DNA of 64,000 bases from Petrolisthes cinctipes (GCA_033782935.1 JAWQEG010001541.1:1-64000); one strand, 5' to 3'. Numbered from the stretch's first letter, positions 10,451 through 22,400 are shown. The notes: a model not told the origin generated them from the sequence alone. Numbers and translations are program-made.

Positions 10451-11100
10451 GTCGCCCTCAGTGTTTTTGCCCCACCCCTTCCTCTCTCTCATTTACTATG
10501 GCCACGTGAGAACAAGGGATACTACTGCTGTGTATTGTGTATATACTGATGTGTTAGTGTTGTGTATATCGTACCCCCTGGTGAAGGACTGGTACACTTT
10601 ACATTTACTATGGCCACGTGACAACAAGGGATACTACTGCTGTGTATTGTGTATATACTGATGTGTTAGTGTTGTGTATATCGTACCCCCTGGTGAAGGA
10701 CTGGTACACTTTACACATGTGCCACTGTGTCCTTTGTGCTTGCCACAAAGTTCTAGCACTCTCACTCTCTCATTACATTGGCCACGTGAGAAAAAGGTAG
10801 GGGTGAGCAGTGTACCTGTGTTACCGTACTGTCTCGTCTGGCCGCCGCCTTGCACTCCACACACACGTACGACACAATTTATTTTCCTCCACTTGTGCTA
10901 CACCTCATACTCACCCTCCATCCACGCAAATATTTTCTCCACCAATACGTAATACCATCAATTCAATTCAATTCAATTCGATTCAATTTATTATGTTTTG
11001 TTATACCTGAGTAATATTACAAGAGAGTTGTTTTGGTGACAAACAGCCCTTTATAAGCATGAGCTTTTGGGGCAATGGTAAAGTGTAAATCCTTGACTAA
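10450..11100. repeat. 112-bp tandem duplication and unassigned flank
   Basis: 'atttactatggccacgtgag' starts at 10491 and, with one change, at 10603; the 112-bp unit includes 'tgctgtgtattgtgtatata' and 'cgtaccccctggtgaaggac'. Partial units occur before (about 10371-10440) and after (about 10770). A short ATTCA tract lies at 10961-10985. I see no gene in 10810-11100. Confidence 0.8.
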
Positions 11101-11129
11101 GATTATTTACATAGAAGTACTAATGAAAC

Positions 11130-11361
11130 AATTTGTAATAATAATAATAATGAAAATAACAATAACAACAATAATGACAATAATGATAATAATATAATAG
11201 TAACAATAATAATAATAATATTAATAATAATAATAATATTGATGAAAATGGTAATAATAACAAAGATAATGACGACAACAACAATGATAATGATAATAAT
11301 AATATAATAGTAACTATAATAATGAAGGTAAAAAAGTTGTAATAACAATAATAATAGTGAA

Positions 11362-11399
<38 letters not shown>

Positions 11400-11690
11400 T
11401 GACAACAACAATATTAACAATGATAATAATAACAATAATAATTGTAGTAATAATAATAATAATAATATCCACAATATTATTTATAATACTGCTAAAGATA
11501 AACATGACAACATTGTTAATGCAATGAAATAATATAAAGCAATAATATTAGTAATGATAAAAGTAATGATAATGACAATGACAATAATAATACTAATAAC
11601 AATAGTAATAATAAGTATAATAAAATACAATGTAAGTAATCATAATAATAAAAATAAATGCAACAGAATTATATCAAGACGAATAAAGAG
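11130..11690. repeat. AAT-rich imperfect microsatellite at LINE 3' end
   Basis: About 560 bp of degenerate AAT/GAT/AAC trinucleotides directly follow the 3' side of the minus-strand LINE ORF2 stop at 11701. It probably derives from the trinucleotide tail of that element. The Leu/Ile-rich open frames here are artefacts. Confidence 0.85.
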
Positions 11691-11700
11691 AAAGTATTAA

Positions 11701-14700
11701 TTAAGAATACAGGGATAGTAGGAGTTTCTTGTAGCTATTTTGAAAGGATTGTAGATTGACAGATTGTTTAATATTGCTGGGAATATTATTCCATGTTTTG
11801 GGACCAAGGTATAACAGTGAATGTGCGAACAGTGTTAGTTTGTGTCTGGGTATAGGTAGTAAATCTTGGTTACGAGTATGATAAGTGTGAAGGGGTTGTA
11901 GATTGTATAGGTTTGATTTTATTTGTTTGTACATATAGGATGCAATGTTCAGTTTAGAGATGTCTGTTAAGTTAAGGATATTTAGTGATTTGAATAATGG
12001 TGGTGTGTGTGTACAAAAGTCACTATTAGTCATTATCCTGATAATTTTTTTGTGTAGAATGTTGAGGTTATATAAATGAGTGGAATAAGTATTTGACCAA
12101 ATTGAATTGCAGTAGTTTAAATGAGGATATATATGAGCATAATAAATACATTTGAGAACTTCTGGTGGGGTGTAATGCTTAACTTTGAGGAGGAGTGGAA
12201 TCATTCTGGACAGTTTCAAACAAAGATCAGAAATGTGGTGCTTGAATGTCATTTTCTTGTAAAAAACTACGCCAAGAAATTTAGTTTTGTAAACCTGTTG
12301 GATATCATCATTTAATATTGTTAGATTTGGCAATGGTTGGTATTTAGAGATAATGTTGCTGAATATCATATAATATGTTTTTGTGGTATTTACTGTGAGT
12401 TGGTTAGCCAAGCACCAATTTGAAAATTTTTCAAGCTCTAGATTTGCACTGTTGATTAAATCAGTAGGTTGATCTCCTATCATATAAAGTGTTGAGTCGT
12501 TGGCAAATAAAATTATTTCTAAAGTGTTAGTTATATTACAAATATCATTAATGTATAAGATAAACAAGATCGGTCCAAGGATACTACCTTGTGGAACTCC
12601 AAGGTGTACTGATTTAGTTGGGGAAGAACATTTATTAAGAATTACATATTGACTTCTATTATTTAGGTAGGAACTGAACCAATCATGTATACACCCTCGT
12701 ATACCGTAGTGATACATTTTGTCAAGAAGAATATTGGGTTGAATGGTGTCAAAAGCTTTACGAAAATCAATGAAAACTGATAAGATAGATTTGTTTTTGT
12801 TAAGAGCAGAATACACATCTGATGTAAATGTGTTGATAGCCTCAAGAGTGCTTCGACCAGACCGAAAGCCAAATTGCTTGTTATTTAAAATGTTATGTTT
12901 ATCTAGGAATGACATTAAATGCTTTTTCATAAGTGCTTCAAATATTTTGGAAAACATTGGTAGAAGAGAAATTGGTCGGTAATTTGATATATCAGATTTA
13001 TTGCCTGCCTTGTGGATGGGTATTACTTTTCCGATTTTGAATCTGTCTGGGAAGATGCCTGTATTTATGGATTGATTAAACAATATTGAGAGTGGTATAG
13101 AGAGTGTATCTTTGTTTTCTTTGATAATGTTTGGTGGGATCTCATCAAGATGTACTGACTTATCTTTCAAAGTTGATATTATCCTCATGGTATCGTAGTT
13201 AGTTATTGTAGGTATTGCCATAGAGTTTGGATAATTACCACGGAGATAAATATTATGGGAGTTTATTTTAGGTGGCAGTTTGCTAGCGAGTTGAGGAGCA
13301 ATGTTTACAAAATACTCATTGAATGCTTCGAAGATATCGGTAGGAGTGTTTTTAATTATATTATTGTGACTAATAGTGTAAGTGGTATCATGTTTTTTAA
13401 CAGGATAATTAGATAATTCATTTATAGTTTTCCATAAGTGTTTAGTGTTAATTTTGAAGTTACTGAATTTATTAAGATAATAATTTCTTTTTGTCTGTTT
13501 AATGGTAGCATTGAGTTGATTTCTATAAGTTTTGTAAACATCCAAGGTGATTATTCCAAGTTTGAAAGATTTATAGAGAGCAAATTTATGTTTAATTGCT
13601 TTAGCAATTTCTTGGTTTAGCCATGGCTTTTGCAGTCTTTTAGAGGATATATGTTTAGTGATGAGCGGAAAGCATGAAAAGTATAAACTATATATCGTAT
13701 CAAGAAAAAGATTACAATTAGTGTTAGTATCTTGATATTTCAACAAGGACACCCAATTAATTTCCGAAAGTTTGGCTTTTAATTTCTGACGATTTTCGTT
13801 TGATTTAATTCTGAATGTAATCTTATGTTTAGTGTTAAGTCTGTCGAAAACTGGAATGTTAAGGAATACAGGAAGATGGTCGGTGATAGGAAAAAGGATG
13901 ATTCCCGAGGAGGAGGGAATATTATAGTTAGTCCATATATGATCTAATAGGGAAGGAGAAGCATTAGAATTATCATCAGAGAATCTTGTGGGTCGTGATA
14001 TTATATGAGGAAAGAAATTATAGGATTGCATCATTGTCAAGAAATTATTTGTAGGTGGATGAGAATCATGTTCCAATAAATTGATATTGAGGTCACCAGT
14101 AATGATAGTATGGTTATTAGTAAAAATGGCTTGAGATAAAAATTTATCCATAAATAAATTAAATTCATTAACTTTATGGTGTTTATCATGGTGACGATAG
14201 ATGGTACATATAATGAACTTTGCTTGATCAAAATTGATTTGAATAGTACAAATTTCAGCGTTATCATCATGAATACAATAATCATTTAATTGTGTACAAG
14301 AGATGTTACTATTCACAAAAATAGCAACACCCCCATAGCCTCCGGATCTATGTGTATGGAAAGAATTGAAGCCAGCAATATCATTATATGGTGCAGTATT
14401 TGGGGTGAGCCAGGTTTCACTAATGCATAGTAAGTCAGGAAGTTTGGGAAGGGATTGAATAAGAGTAGTAAGGTGATCATAGTTCTTGTTCAGGGACCGA
14501 GCATTGACATGTAGAATGCTTAAATAGTCAATTACATTAGATGGAATACTTAATTTATATGACTGTAAGTCATGATACTTACATATATCATTGATGTTTA
14601 AAGTGTTATATATAGAATTAATAATTTCAAGAACAACATTGTTTTCATTTTGGTTATCATCAACATATTTTAGGAGCGTGTCAAATAAATTACTATTTGC

Positions 14701-14709
14701 TATGTTCAT
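11701..14709 (-). CDS. CR1-group LINE ORF2: endonuclease and RT
   Basis: One uninterrupted 1002-residue frame. The N-terminal half is an apurinic-like endonuclease: LHVNARSL (about 67), CISETWL (about 96), GGVAIFVN, a catalytic TGDLNIN (about 204), SLLDHIWTN and ITDHLPVF (about 272). The C-terminal half is a LINE RT: YRPISLLPMFSKIFE, FGFRSGRST, FIDFRKAFDTI, GVPQGSILGPILF. The catalytic box reads FANDS instead of FADDS: the codon at 12499-12501 (minus) is AAC, placing Asn at residue 737. A conserved C-terminal tail (YHTRNQDLLPIP, WNNIPSNIK) completes the protein. The length matches CR1/L2/Daphne-type ORF2. The intact frame suggests a recent insertion, but loss of this Mg-binding Asp should abolish RT activity. 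Confidence 0.93.
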   Translation of the reverse strand: MNIANSNLFDTLLKYVDDNQNENNVVLEIINSIYNTLNINDICKYHDLQSYKLSIPSNVIDYLSILHVNARSLNKNYDHLTTLIQSLPKLPDLLCISETWLTPNTAPYNDIAGFNSFHTHRSGGYGGVAIFVNSNISCTQLNDYCIHDDNAEICTIQINFDQAKFIICTIYRHHDKHHKVNEFNLFMDKFLSQAIFTNNHTIITGDLNINLLEHDSHPPTNNFLTMMQSYNFFPHIISRPTRFSDDNSNASPSLLDHIWTNYNIPSSSGIILFPITDHLPVFLNIPVFDRLNTKHKITFRIKSNENRQKLKAKLSEINWVSLLKYQDTNTNCNLFLDTIYSLYFSCFPLITKHISSKRLQKPWLNQEIAKAIKHKFALYKSFKLGIITLDVYKTYRNQLNATIKQTKRNYYLNKFSNFKINTKHLWKTINELSNYPVKKHDTTYTISHNNIIKNTPTDIFEAFNEYFVNIAPQLASKLPPKINSHNIYLRGNYPNSMAIPTITNYDTMRIISTLKDKSVHLDEIPPNIIKENKDTLSIPLSILFNQSINTGIFPDRFKIGKVIPIHKAGNKSDISNYRPISLLPMFSKIFEALMKKHLMSFLDKHNILNNKQFGFRSGRSTLEAINTFTSDVYSALNKNKSILSVFIDFRKAFDTIQPNILLDKMYHYGIRGCIHDWFSSYLNNRSQYVILNKCSSPTKSVHLGVPQGSILGPILFILYINDICNITNTLEIILFANDSTLYMIGDQPTDLINSANLELEKFSNWCLANQLTVNTTKTYYMIFSNIISKYQPLPNLTILNDDIQQVYKTKFLGVVFYKKMTFKHHISDLCLKLSRMIPLLLKVKHYTPPEVLKCIYYAHIYPHLNYCNSIWSNTYSTHLYNLNILHKKIIRIMTNSDFCTHTPPLFKSLNILNLTDISKLNIASYMYKQIKSNLYNLQPLHTYHTRNQDLLPIPRHKLTLFAHSLLYLGPKTWNNIPSNIKQSVNLQSFQNSYKKLLLSLYS

Positions 14710-15079
14710 TAATAAAAAGTTATATTAAGTTAAAGGTTGTAGTTTGTCAGAGGATTAGAGGTAGGGGAGGAAGGGAGAGAGGAGATTCGAGAGAGAGTTG
14801 AGAGGGGAGTAAATTTATCAATAACAACAAAAAATTGTAATAATAAAGGAAGAAAAAAAAAACTTATTAATAAATATATATGAGACTGATAAAGGCCAGT
14901 CTGTAACGGGTATGCATGTGTTGTACCTAGTTTAGCAGGTAGAATAGTTTATACATGGTATATAGTAATAGCAGCAAACGGACAAAATTAACCAGGGAAA
15001 ACAAAATAGGAGTATATATACCATAGATGAAACAATTTGCTTATGAATATACCATTGTACATATTGTAAAGAATAAAAA

Positions 15080-15082
15080 TAC

Positions 15083-15129
<47 letters not shown>

Positions 15130-15256
15130 ATATTAGTAGTATTAATAGTAATAGTAGAAGTAGTTGTGGTTGTAGAAGTAAAAGAAATAGTAGTAGTAGT
15201 AGTAGTAGTAGTAATAGTAATAGTAATAGTAGAAGTAGTAGTAGTAGTAATAGTAA

Positions 15257-15295
<39 letters not shown>

Positions 15296-15440
15296 CAATA
15301 GTAGTAGTAGTAGTAGTAGTAGTAGTAGCAACAATAGTTTTAGTGGTAGTAGTATTAGTGGTAGTAGTATTAATAGTAGTAGTAGTAGTGGTGGTAGTAG
15401 TAGTAGTAGTATTAGTGGTGGTAGTAGTAGTAGTATTAGA

Positions 15441-15523
<83 letters not shown>

Positions 15524-15570
15524 AAAGTAGTAGTAGTAGAAGAAAGTAGTAGTAGTAGAAGAAAGTAGTA
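15080..15570. repeat. (TAG)n expansion between LINE ORF1 and ORF2
   Basis: Nearly 490 bp of TAG trinucleotide with scattered TAA, AAG and GTG variants lie between ORF1 (ends 15726) and ORF2 (starts 14709) of the same LINE. All frames read as homopolymers (Ser, Val, Thr, Leu) and are not proteins. Confidence 0.95.
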
Positions 15571-15725
15571 ATATTAGTAGCTCTATTTGAAAGAAAAAAA
15601 AATACATATATACGGTATGGTAACATAAATATTAATGGTGTCATTAGAAATATTAACAGTAATAGTAATCACATTGCAAATAGTAGTGTTATTAATATCA
15701 ACAATCGTATGAATCCAAATAAGCG

Positions 15726-16205
15726 TTAGTTCATGTTTTCAGCTGTATTTTTGAAGATTGGATGATTATCAAGGAATAGAGCAAGTGACTGGTCATTGGT
15801 TATGGTGTGCTTAACTGTGGAGTTTCTAAGTTTCACTATTATCCTACCATCAGAAGTGTGACATTGTTGGAAAAGGTGTTTATGTTGTGTCCTGATTCTA
15901 CGAATTACAGTATATATCTCACAGCGTTTAGGGGTCAGTGATTCATTAATATACAGTTGTGGTTTTACGGTTATACATGTGTGTACTAGTTCTGATTTTT
16001 TTATGCGGTTTTGTAGTTTCACTATTATTGGTCTTGTTTTCCCTTGAGTTTTACGGCCAATGCGATGTGCAACATTAATATCTGTATGTGTCATGTTAAC
16101 ATGGAGGTGGTGTTTGATGGTGTTCACTATGAGGTCACAGGGGTTTTCATTGGTCCTCTGCCAAGTGGCGTCCCTCCTGCCAACTAATGACACTTTCACT
16201 CATAT
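15726..16205 (-). pseudogene. LINE ORF1 (RRM/CTD type), 5' part disrupted
   Basis: A minus-strand frame of about 157 residues contains VAHRIGRKTQGKTRPIIVK, then a stretch ending YINESLTPKRCEIY and RRIRTQHKHLF. This arrangement (RRM-like core, then a basic C-terminal domain) is that of L1-ORF1p-like nucleic-acid-binding ORF1 proteins used by several CR1-group LINEs. It lies about 1 kb upstream of ORF2 in the same orientation, so the two form one element. In this frame the apparent start is GTG with an in-frame TGA just upstream; an ATG about 5 bases further upstream is in another frame. The N-terminus is therefore lost or frameshifted. Plus-strand frames across it are shadows. Confidence 0.75.
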
Positions 16206-16885
16206 ACAGATCAACTCCAACCTTTCATCGCATTCCCAATATGAATCTTCCACTCCGTTCCTTCACCTCAATCCAGTGCACTTTCATACTCAACGTCTCA
16301 TCCCCATACGCTCCATATGAACAAACTACCACAAGATGTTCGTTTTCACACTCACCATTGCATCCACATCCACACCATATTGCTCACGTCAACATATTTC
16401 ACCATATAGATCAACATGTCAATATATCTCACCATGTCACTTTATTGACTACACTGTTAATTCAATAAAAAAAAAAAAAAATTGTATATATATAAACTAT
16501 GTACAATGTATATAACTATCAGGACAAACATTAAATGTATTTTATATATATATATATATTTATTTGTGTATATTAGATTTATCTTTTATATACATTTATT
16601 TTTATATATGAGATTAGATTACTATATACTGTAAATTTTTATATTGTTTTGCCTTTGAATTAGCATAATGATGAAGGATGACAAATGACGTATGCGAGAA
16701 GGTGCTTTTCCTGAGGCAATTCTCGCATACTGATGTGTCCTTCATTGTTCACATGAGCCAGCATCTATGACTGGAGCAAACTACTGGGTTGGCTTATTTG
16801 TTTACATTTATGTCATCCCCATCAGGGGTGATGGCTTTTTAACGTAAAAAAAATAAAAAATAAAATAAAATAAGTCTTAAAAAAT
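16205..16885. other. Unassigned AT-rich stretch with a perfect hairpin
   Basis: No gene recognised. It may include the 5' UTR of the minus-strand LINE. A perfect 11-bp inverted repeat (gtatgcgagaa at 16690-16700, complement at 16720-16730) sits within a longer imperfect stem bounded by 'atgaagga' and 'tccttcat'. An A-rich tail with 'ataaaataaaataaaataag' near 16855 looks like the 3' end of a retroposon on the plus strand. Confidence 0.5.
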
Positions 16886-17421
16886 GTTCGGTCCAGATCT
16901 CGTCATCTCGTAGCACAGCAACAACAGAATACAGACCCGCAGTACTCGCTGCCTCAGGGGAAACCCTGTGGTAGGGAGGCCCAGTAGTTGGTGCGTCATT
17001 TGGACGCCTCTTTCTCTTAATCTACTCTTTCTTCCATATTTTCCGTGCGACCTCCTGGGCCTACGGTTGTCTCTTGGCTGAGCAACGGTATTCGCTTGAA
17101 AGGTGGGTTCTGACTACACCACCCCTCGCATTAGGCAGGTTCGGTGGTGGGGAAGTTCCTTCCGCATAAACTCCGATCCCCTAGCTGGTACTGGAGAACG
17201 CCGCCAGGCTACCACTAGAGGGGGGGGGGGGCGAGTAAAGGCAACTTTTATTTCCCTAAATTATTGTCCTGTTTTTGGGGTTGATACAATAGTAAAGGTA
17301 ATTAGGTGAGTGTGATAGGAGAGGGGTCGGATGTAGTCCGATGCCCCGGATAGATGATCCCCCGACTAGTCTCCATCCTCCTCAAGGAGGGAGGTTAACG
17401 ACCAAGGACCAAACTAGAACA

Positions 17422-18343
17422 ATGGCTGACAATAATGGAACTCCTAAGGCAGACAGACAACGACAACTTGATATTAAAATTCCTCCAATGAATACTCGAT
17501 ACGTAAATATTAGATGTGTAGACGAGGGTCCAAAAAGGTCCTTGATGGTCAAGCAGGTGGCAGTCTTGATTGTGCTAAGAAGTTATCTGATGGTAGTCTT
17601 CTGGTGAAAGTACTGAAGGCATCCCAGGTTAAGGATCTCCTTAAACTGGCGCAGATTCATGACCTGAAGGTGAAAACCACTATTCCAGTGGGGCCAAGTA
17701 CCTGTAAGGGCGTCATTTTCCATAGGGATTTGGCCGCTCTGAATGAGGCAGACATTTTGGAGGGAATGAAGGACCAAGGCGTTGATGATGTTCAAAGTAT
17801 GACCAGGATGAGAGAGAGAAATTTGGCTTATGTTTTTTTACTTTTGCTTCAGCCCAGATTCCGGACACAGTTAAGATTGGTTACGAAATAGTTCATGTAA
17901 GACCATACGTTTAGAAACCGATGCGTTGTTTCCGTTGTCAGAAATTCGGACACACAGCATTGAGGTGCTGCAATAAAGATTCATTCACTTGTGGTAAATG
18001 TGCAGATAGTCACGAGACAGAATTGTGTACAGAGACAGTCTTCAGGTGTGCTAATTGTGGCGGCCCCCACCAGGCAAGTGCAGGTGACTGCAGGAGCCTT
18101 AAAGTGGAGACTGAGGCAATGGCATACATGAGGGCTCATGATGTCAGTTATGGTGAGTCAAAGAGGAAGGTGGAGGGGGTTAACCAAACTCCCACAGTTT
18201 CCTATGCTGCAGCAATAACTGGCACCACTGCTCCTGCTAATGCAACTGATGTCAACGTGACTATCCAGGCTAAGGATAAAGAAATTAAAGAATTAAAAGA
18301 TCAAGTAAGCAAACTAATGCTTCAAGTAGAAAATTTGGCTTAG
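17422..18343 (+). pseudogene. I-group LINE ORF1 (gag-like, three CCHC knuckles)
   Basis: Starts at ATG 17422 (MADNNGTPKADRQ). The frame shifts near 17530 and again near 17840. The last segment (17921-18343) carries CFRCQKFGHTALRC, CGKCADSHETELC and CANCGGPHQASAGDC, three knuckle-like Cys/His clusters, then an acidic/basic coiled-coil tail (KDKEIKELKDQVSKLMLQVE). An in-frame TAG lies at 17911-17913, four codons before the first Cys of that cluster. Such proteins bind element RNA. Two frameshifts and one stop make this copy non-functional. Confidence 0.85.
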
Positions 18344-18667
18344 AAATTAGAAGAAATATTTGAATCAACCCTACAAAAGAAGCACCACAAGGCTGATGAT
18401 ACCGTATCTGCTTCAAGATCTTATGTTCTCGCTCAGGTGACTCCCATGAAGCCTACATCCGGGAGTCGTCCGGCTCGTCGCGAGACGAGCCGTTCGAGGA
18501 CTGGCTCTGTTTCTCATGGAGAGGAACAGGCGATGGAGGCTACCGTCGCGAAACCAGCCTGCGGGAGGTCCCCGGGAAGTGCAGGGGAGGAAGAGGGTCT
18601 TCCCTTCCAGCACAAAAAGGTTCGGCCAGACGAACAAGGCCCCAAGAAACCACATAAACAGCGATAA

Positions 18668-21600
18668 TCTTCGCGCTAACCATACTCCAATGGAACTGTC
18701 GAAGTCTTAGAGATAGATTAAATGAACTCAAACTTTTGGCTTGTTCTTACGCTGCCGATATTATTGCCCTTCAGGAAACTCATCTGAACGACCAAGTCGA
18801 AGACGAGGTTCTTCAGCTTCGGAACTGCATGTTAATTAGGAGGGACCGTGGGGGGAGGGGTGGAGGTGGAGTGACAATCTACATCTGCCATAACCTCCCT
18901 TTCACTGATGTGCCCTGTAATTTTCCTCTGGAAAGTGTCGCTTGCAGAGTAAAATTCGGTGGCATCTATCTGACTATCTGTTCTGTCTACTGTCCTCCTG
19001 ACACAGTAACTTATGATGATGTTTTTGATCTACAGGACAGTCTGCCCTGTAGAAAATTAATTGTATTAGATTTTAATGCTCATCATACGTTATGGGGTTC
19101 CCTGCAGGATGACAGAAAGGGGGAACAGGTGGCTAGGCTAATCAGTGATTCCTAGTTGGTTCTTCTTAACGACGGTAGTCCGACGAGAATTGATGATAAT
19201 ACTGGTAATTTTAGCGTCCTTGACCTATCTCTGGTCTCCCCATCAATTGCAGCCACTTGCCAGTGGCTACCCGTTGATGACTCATTGGGAAGCGACCATT
19301 TTCCTATTTTGATTATATTTAAAAGCGACACTATTAAAGAGCCTTCAGTACCTAAATTTAACGTAAAAAACGCAGACTAGGTGTCCTTCACAAAGGGTGT
19401 CGGTATTGAAATTGTTCGAGAAACCATTGATCATAAAGTAAATAATATTTAAGATAATATCCTCAAAGCCGCAACGGCAACAATTCCTAAGACTTCGATA
19501 GATAGCGCAAAGCATAGAGTTCCATGGTGGACGCCAGATTGACGCAGGGTACTGTGAGAGAGGAATAGAGCCTACAGGCTTATCAAAAATCACATTGGTG
19601 ATGAGAACTTTCGCAAGGATAAACTTGCGAGAGCTAGGGCTCGTCGAACCATCAGACAAGCCAAAGGAGACTCCTGGCGATGCTTTGTCTCTAATATTAA
19701 CAGTGAAACATCAATTTCCCAAGTCTGGTCCACTGTAAGAAAATTAAATAAGAAAAAAATCTCCAATAAAATGACCAACATCTCTTTTAATAACATCAAC
19801 TATGACGAACCTAGAGACATTGCTAACGCCCTCGCCAGGCAGTTCTCTTTTGTTAGCAGCTCTGAAAATTACCATCCAGCTTTCCTGCCCATCAAGGAAG
19901 CATCAGAGCTGCAGCATATTAACTTTGCCACAGGAGATGAATTAGATTACAACAGTGAACTAACAATGCAAGAGCTTGACCAAGCCCTAGGAGCCAGTAG
20001 TGGGACATCCCCAGGACCCGATGAGATTCGGTATGAGATGATAAAGCATCTTGATTATGATTCCATGATCAAGATGTTGCAGGTGTTTAACGAGATTTGG
20101 AGTGGTCACACCTTTCCAAACTCGTGGCACTTTGCACATGTCATTCCCATACCGAAAGGAGGGGGGACCCAGATCGACTTCATCGTATCGGTCTATTGCG
20201 CTCACAAGTTGCTTATGCAAGGTAATGGAACGAATTGTTAATCGTAGGTTATTGCATTTTTTAAATTCCAGGAATTTGCTGGTTGACGAGCAGTGTGGTT
20301 TCCGAAAAGGTCGCCAGACGCTCGATCGGCTAATAAACCTGGAAATTCAAATTCAAGAGGCATTTGCCAAAAAACAATTTTTGATTGCAGTATTTTTAGA
20401 CATTGAAAAAGCCTACGACATGACTTGGCAACATGGCCTCCTCAGGAAACTATATGCGATGGGATTACGCGGTAACCTGCCCTTTTTTGTTAAGAATTTA
20501 ATTTCTGACAGAACTTTCTCTGTCAAGCTTTTTTCGGACACAGTCACTTTCTCGGACATATTTGTCCAGGCAAACAGGATCCTTTAGGGGAGTGTTCTGT
20601 CTCCGACCTTATTTCTATGTATGATCAATTACATTCTACCAGCTCCTCCTCGAAATCTTAAATACTCACTGTACTTTGATGACTGTGATATATGGCACTC
20701 CAGCTGTAGTGTAGAGTTTTTGGAAACTCGGATCCAATTGGCACTGGATTTGATTCACAATTGGGGCCTCCAGTGGGGTTTTAAGTTTTCAATTAGAAAG
20801 AGTGTAGGGGTGATTTTCACTCATAGGAAGAAGCCAGACGTCCGGCTGACTATGGGTGACAACCCCCTACCTATATTATATTCAAATAAATTTCTTGTAC
20901 TGCATTTTGACAGTTGAATGACATGGCGATCTAGATCTAGAGTAGATTATGGGTCAATAGTGTATGGTTCGGCATCTGAGTCTGTCTTGAAAGGTTTGGA
21001 TGTTGTACACAATGCGTGTTTGCGTGTGTGTCTTTGAGCCCTATGTTGCACTCGAATCGAGCGTCTAGAGGTGGAGTCACAAGTACCTCCCCTCCGTCTA
21101 AGACGAGATCAACAACTTCTAATATATTGTGCTAAAAAATCCAGGGTGCCGAGTCATCTTCCCGGGAATGCCTTTCTACGGCAACTGCACCCGGGGGGCC
21201 ATGGCGCTAGGCCCCTGGCAGAGGGACCAAGTCATCCGTCCGGGAACCCGTGCACCCCAGGGGGCACTGGCGTGAGGCCAATGGGGACCAGGCCCCAAGT
21301 TCAGGTACCCGTGGAGCCTAGTCATCCTCCCGGTAATGTCTTGGTGATGCATTTGCAGCCGGGGGGCCATGGCGATAGGCCCCTGGATGGGCCGAGTTAT
21401 CCGCCTGGGTGTCGCATGGTTCTGGAGGGCACTGGCGTGAGGTCCCTCAGAGCAAGACTCCACGACCTCGTAGAGTGTGTCGGTATAGAATTATCAACAA
21501 TCGATTCCCTGGTTTTAGTAAACATTGCACCCTGGGTAACACCCCCCTTCACTATTGTGGATTCCTGGCTGCCAGGGGTTAAATCCCGGGTGCCGGAGGT

Positions 21601-22400
21601 GGAGGTACACCAGAGGTTTCATGAGATAATTGTTAAACATCTTTCATATTTCCATCTGTATACCGACGGCTCCAAGACGGATGAATGTGTGGGTGCAAGT
21701 GTGTGGTCGACTGAATGCCAGTTAAGATTCAGACTGCCGAATCATACATTGATTTTTCTTGCAGAACTTTTTGCTATTAATAAAGCTTTGGATTTTGCCC
21801 TATCGACGACCCACGGTAGTATAGTTATCTTTACTGATTCATTATGTTCACTTAAAGCTATTAAATCCTTAAATAAAACTAACAACGAAATACAGGGTAA
21901 TATCATGAGTAAGCTGTTTTGTGCCAATAAATCAATCAAGCTAATATGGGTACCTTCACATTATGGTATCTATGGCAATGAACAGGCTGATATACTAGCC
22001 GGGTCAACTGTTGATCTGGACCTGAGCATAGTCCGTACGGATCTCAGGTGTTTTGTTTCCCTCATTAAGTATCGAATTCATCTCCTGTGGCAAAGGCAGT
22101 GGACCAGATTAGACATCAGAAATAAAGTCAAAGAAGTAATGGAACCCTGGGCTACGTCATCATGACGTAGCCGCAGGGACGAGGTGGTGTTGGCTCGTCT
22201 TCGGGTCAACGCCACCAAAATAACTCACTTAAAGCCATAAATGAACAGAAGTTTTCCCCCTCAGTGCCCCTCGTGCAATACAATAATGTCCATAAGTCAT
22301 TTACTAATTTTTTGTAATAAATTTGACAGTCAAAGATGTAAAATTAAACAATACTTCCAACTTAAAAACACGGCTTCCACCATCTAAAATATTCCATCAG
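18668..22400 (+). pseudogene. I-group LINE ORF2: endonuclease, RT, RNase H
   Basis: Endonuclease: LQWNCRSLRDRL (about 18690), ADIIALQETHL, VLDFNAHHTLWG (usual GDFNAH has become LDFNAH) and GSDHFPIL; stops at 19153-19155 and 19378-19380. RT: SGTSPGPDEIRYEM, then after a frameshift near 20160 SYRSIALTSCLCKVMERIV, CGFRKGRQT, VFLDIEKAYD; the catalytic box is LYFDDC (DD kept). RNase H (about 21655-22010): LYTDGSK, AELFAINKAL, FTDSLCSLKAI, WVPSHYGIYGNEQADIL. A terminal finger CPSCNT...SHLLIFC lies at about 22266-22310. At least two frameshifts and several stops inactivate it. A GC-rich repeat insertion lies between RT and RNase H. Confidence 0.88.
21147..21462 (+). repeat. GC-rich degenerate tandem repeat within LINE ORF2
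   Basis: Between RT and RNase H the open frame reads four diverged units of 25-30 residues, each starting PSH-PGN or PSYPPG and followed by PGG-G-RP (GGHGARPL, GGTGVRPM, GGHGDRPL, EGTGVRSL). Odd and even units differ, suggesting duplication of a two-unit block. It is much more GC-rich than the flanking ORF. Confidence 0.7.

Noticed and set aside
9531..10661. 376-residue plus-strand ORF, the longest frame on that strand in this region
   Set aside because: It is antisense to a recognisable LINE RT and its middle is the 43-bp minisatellite; a shadow frame.
15027..15644. Poly-Ser, poly-Val, poly-Thr and poly-Leu ORFs
   Set aside because: All are frames of the TAG microsatellite.
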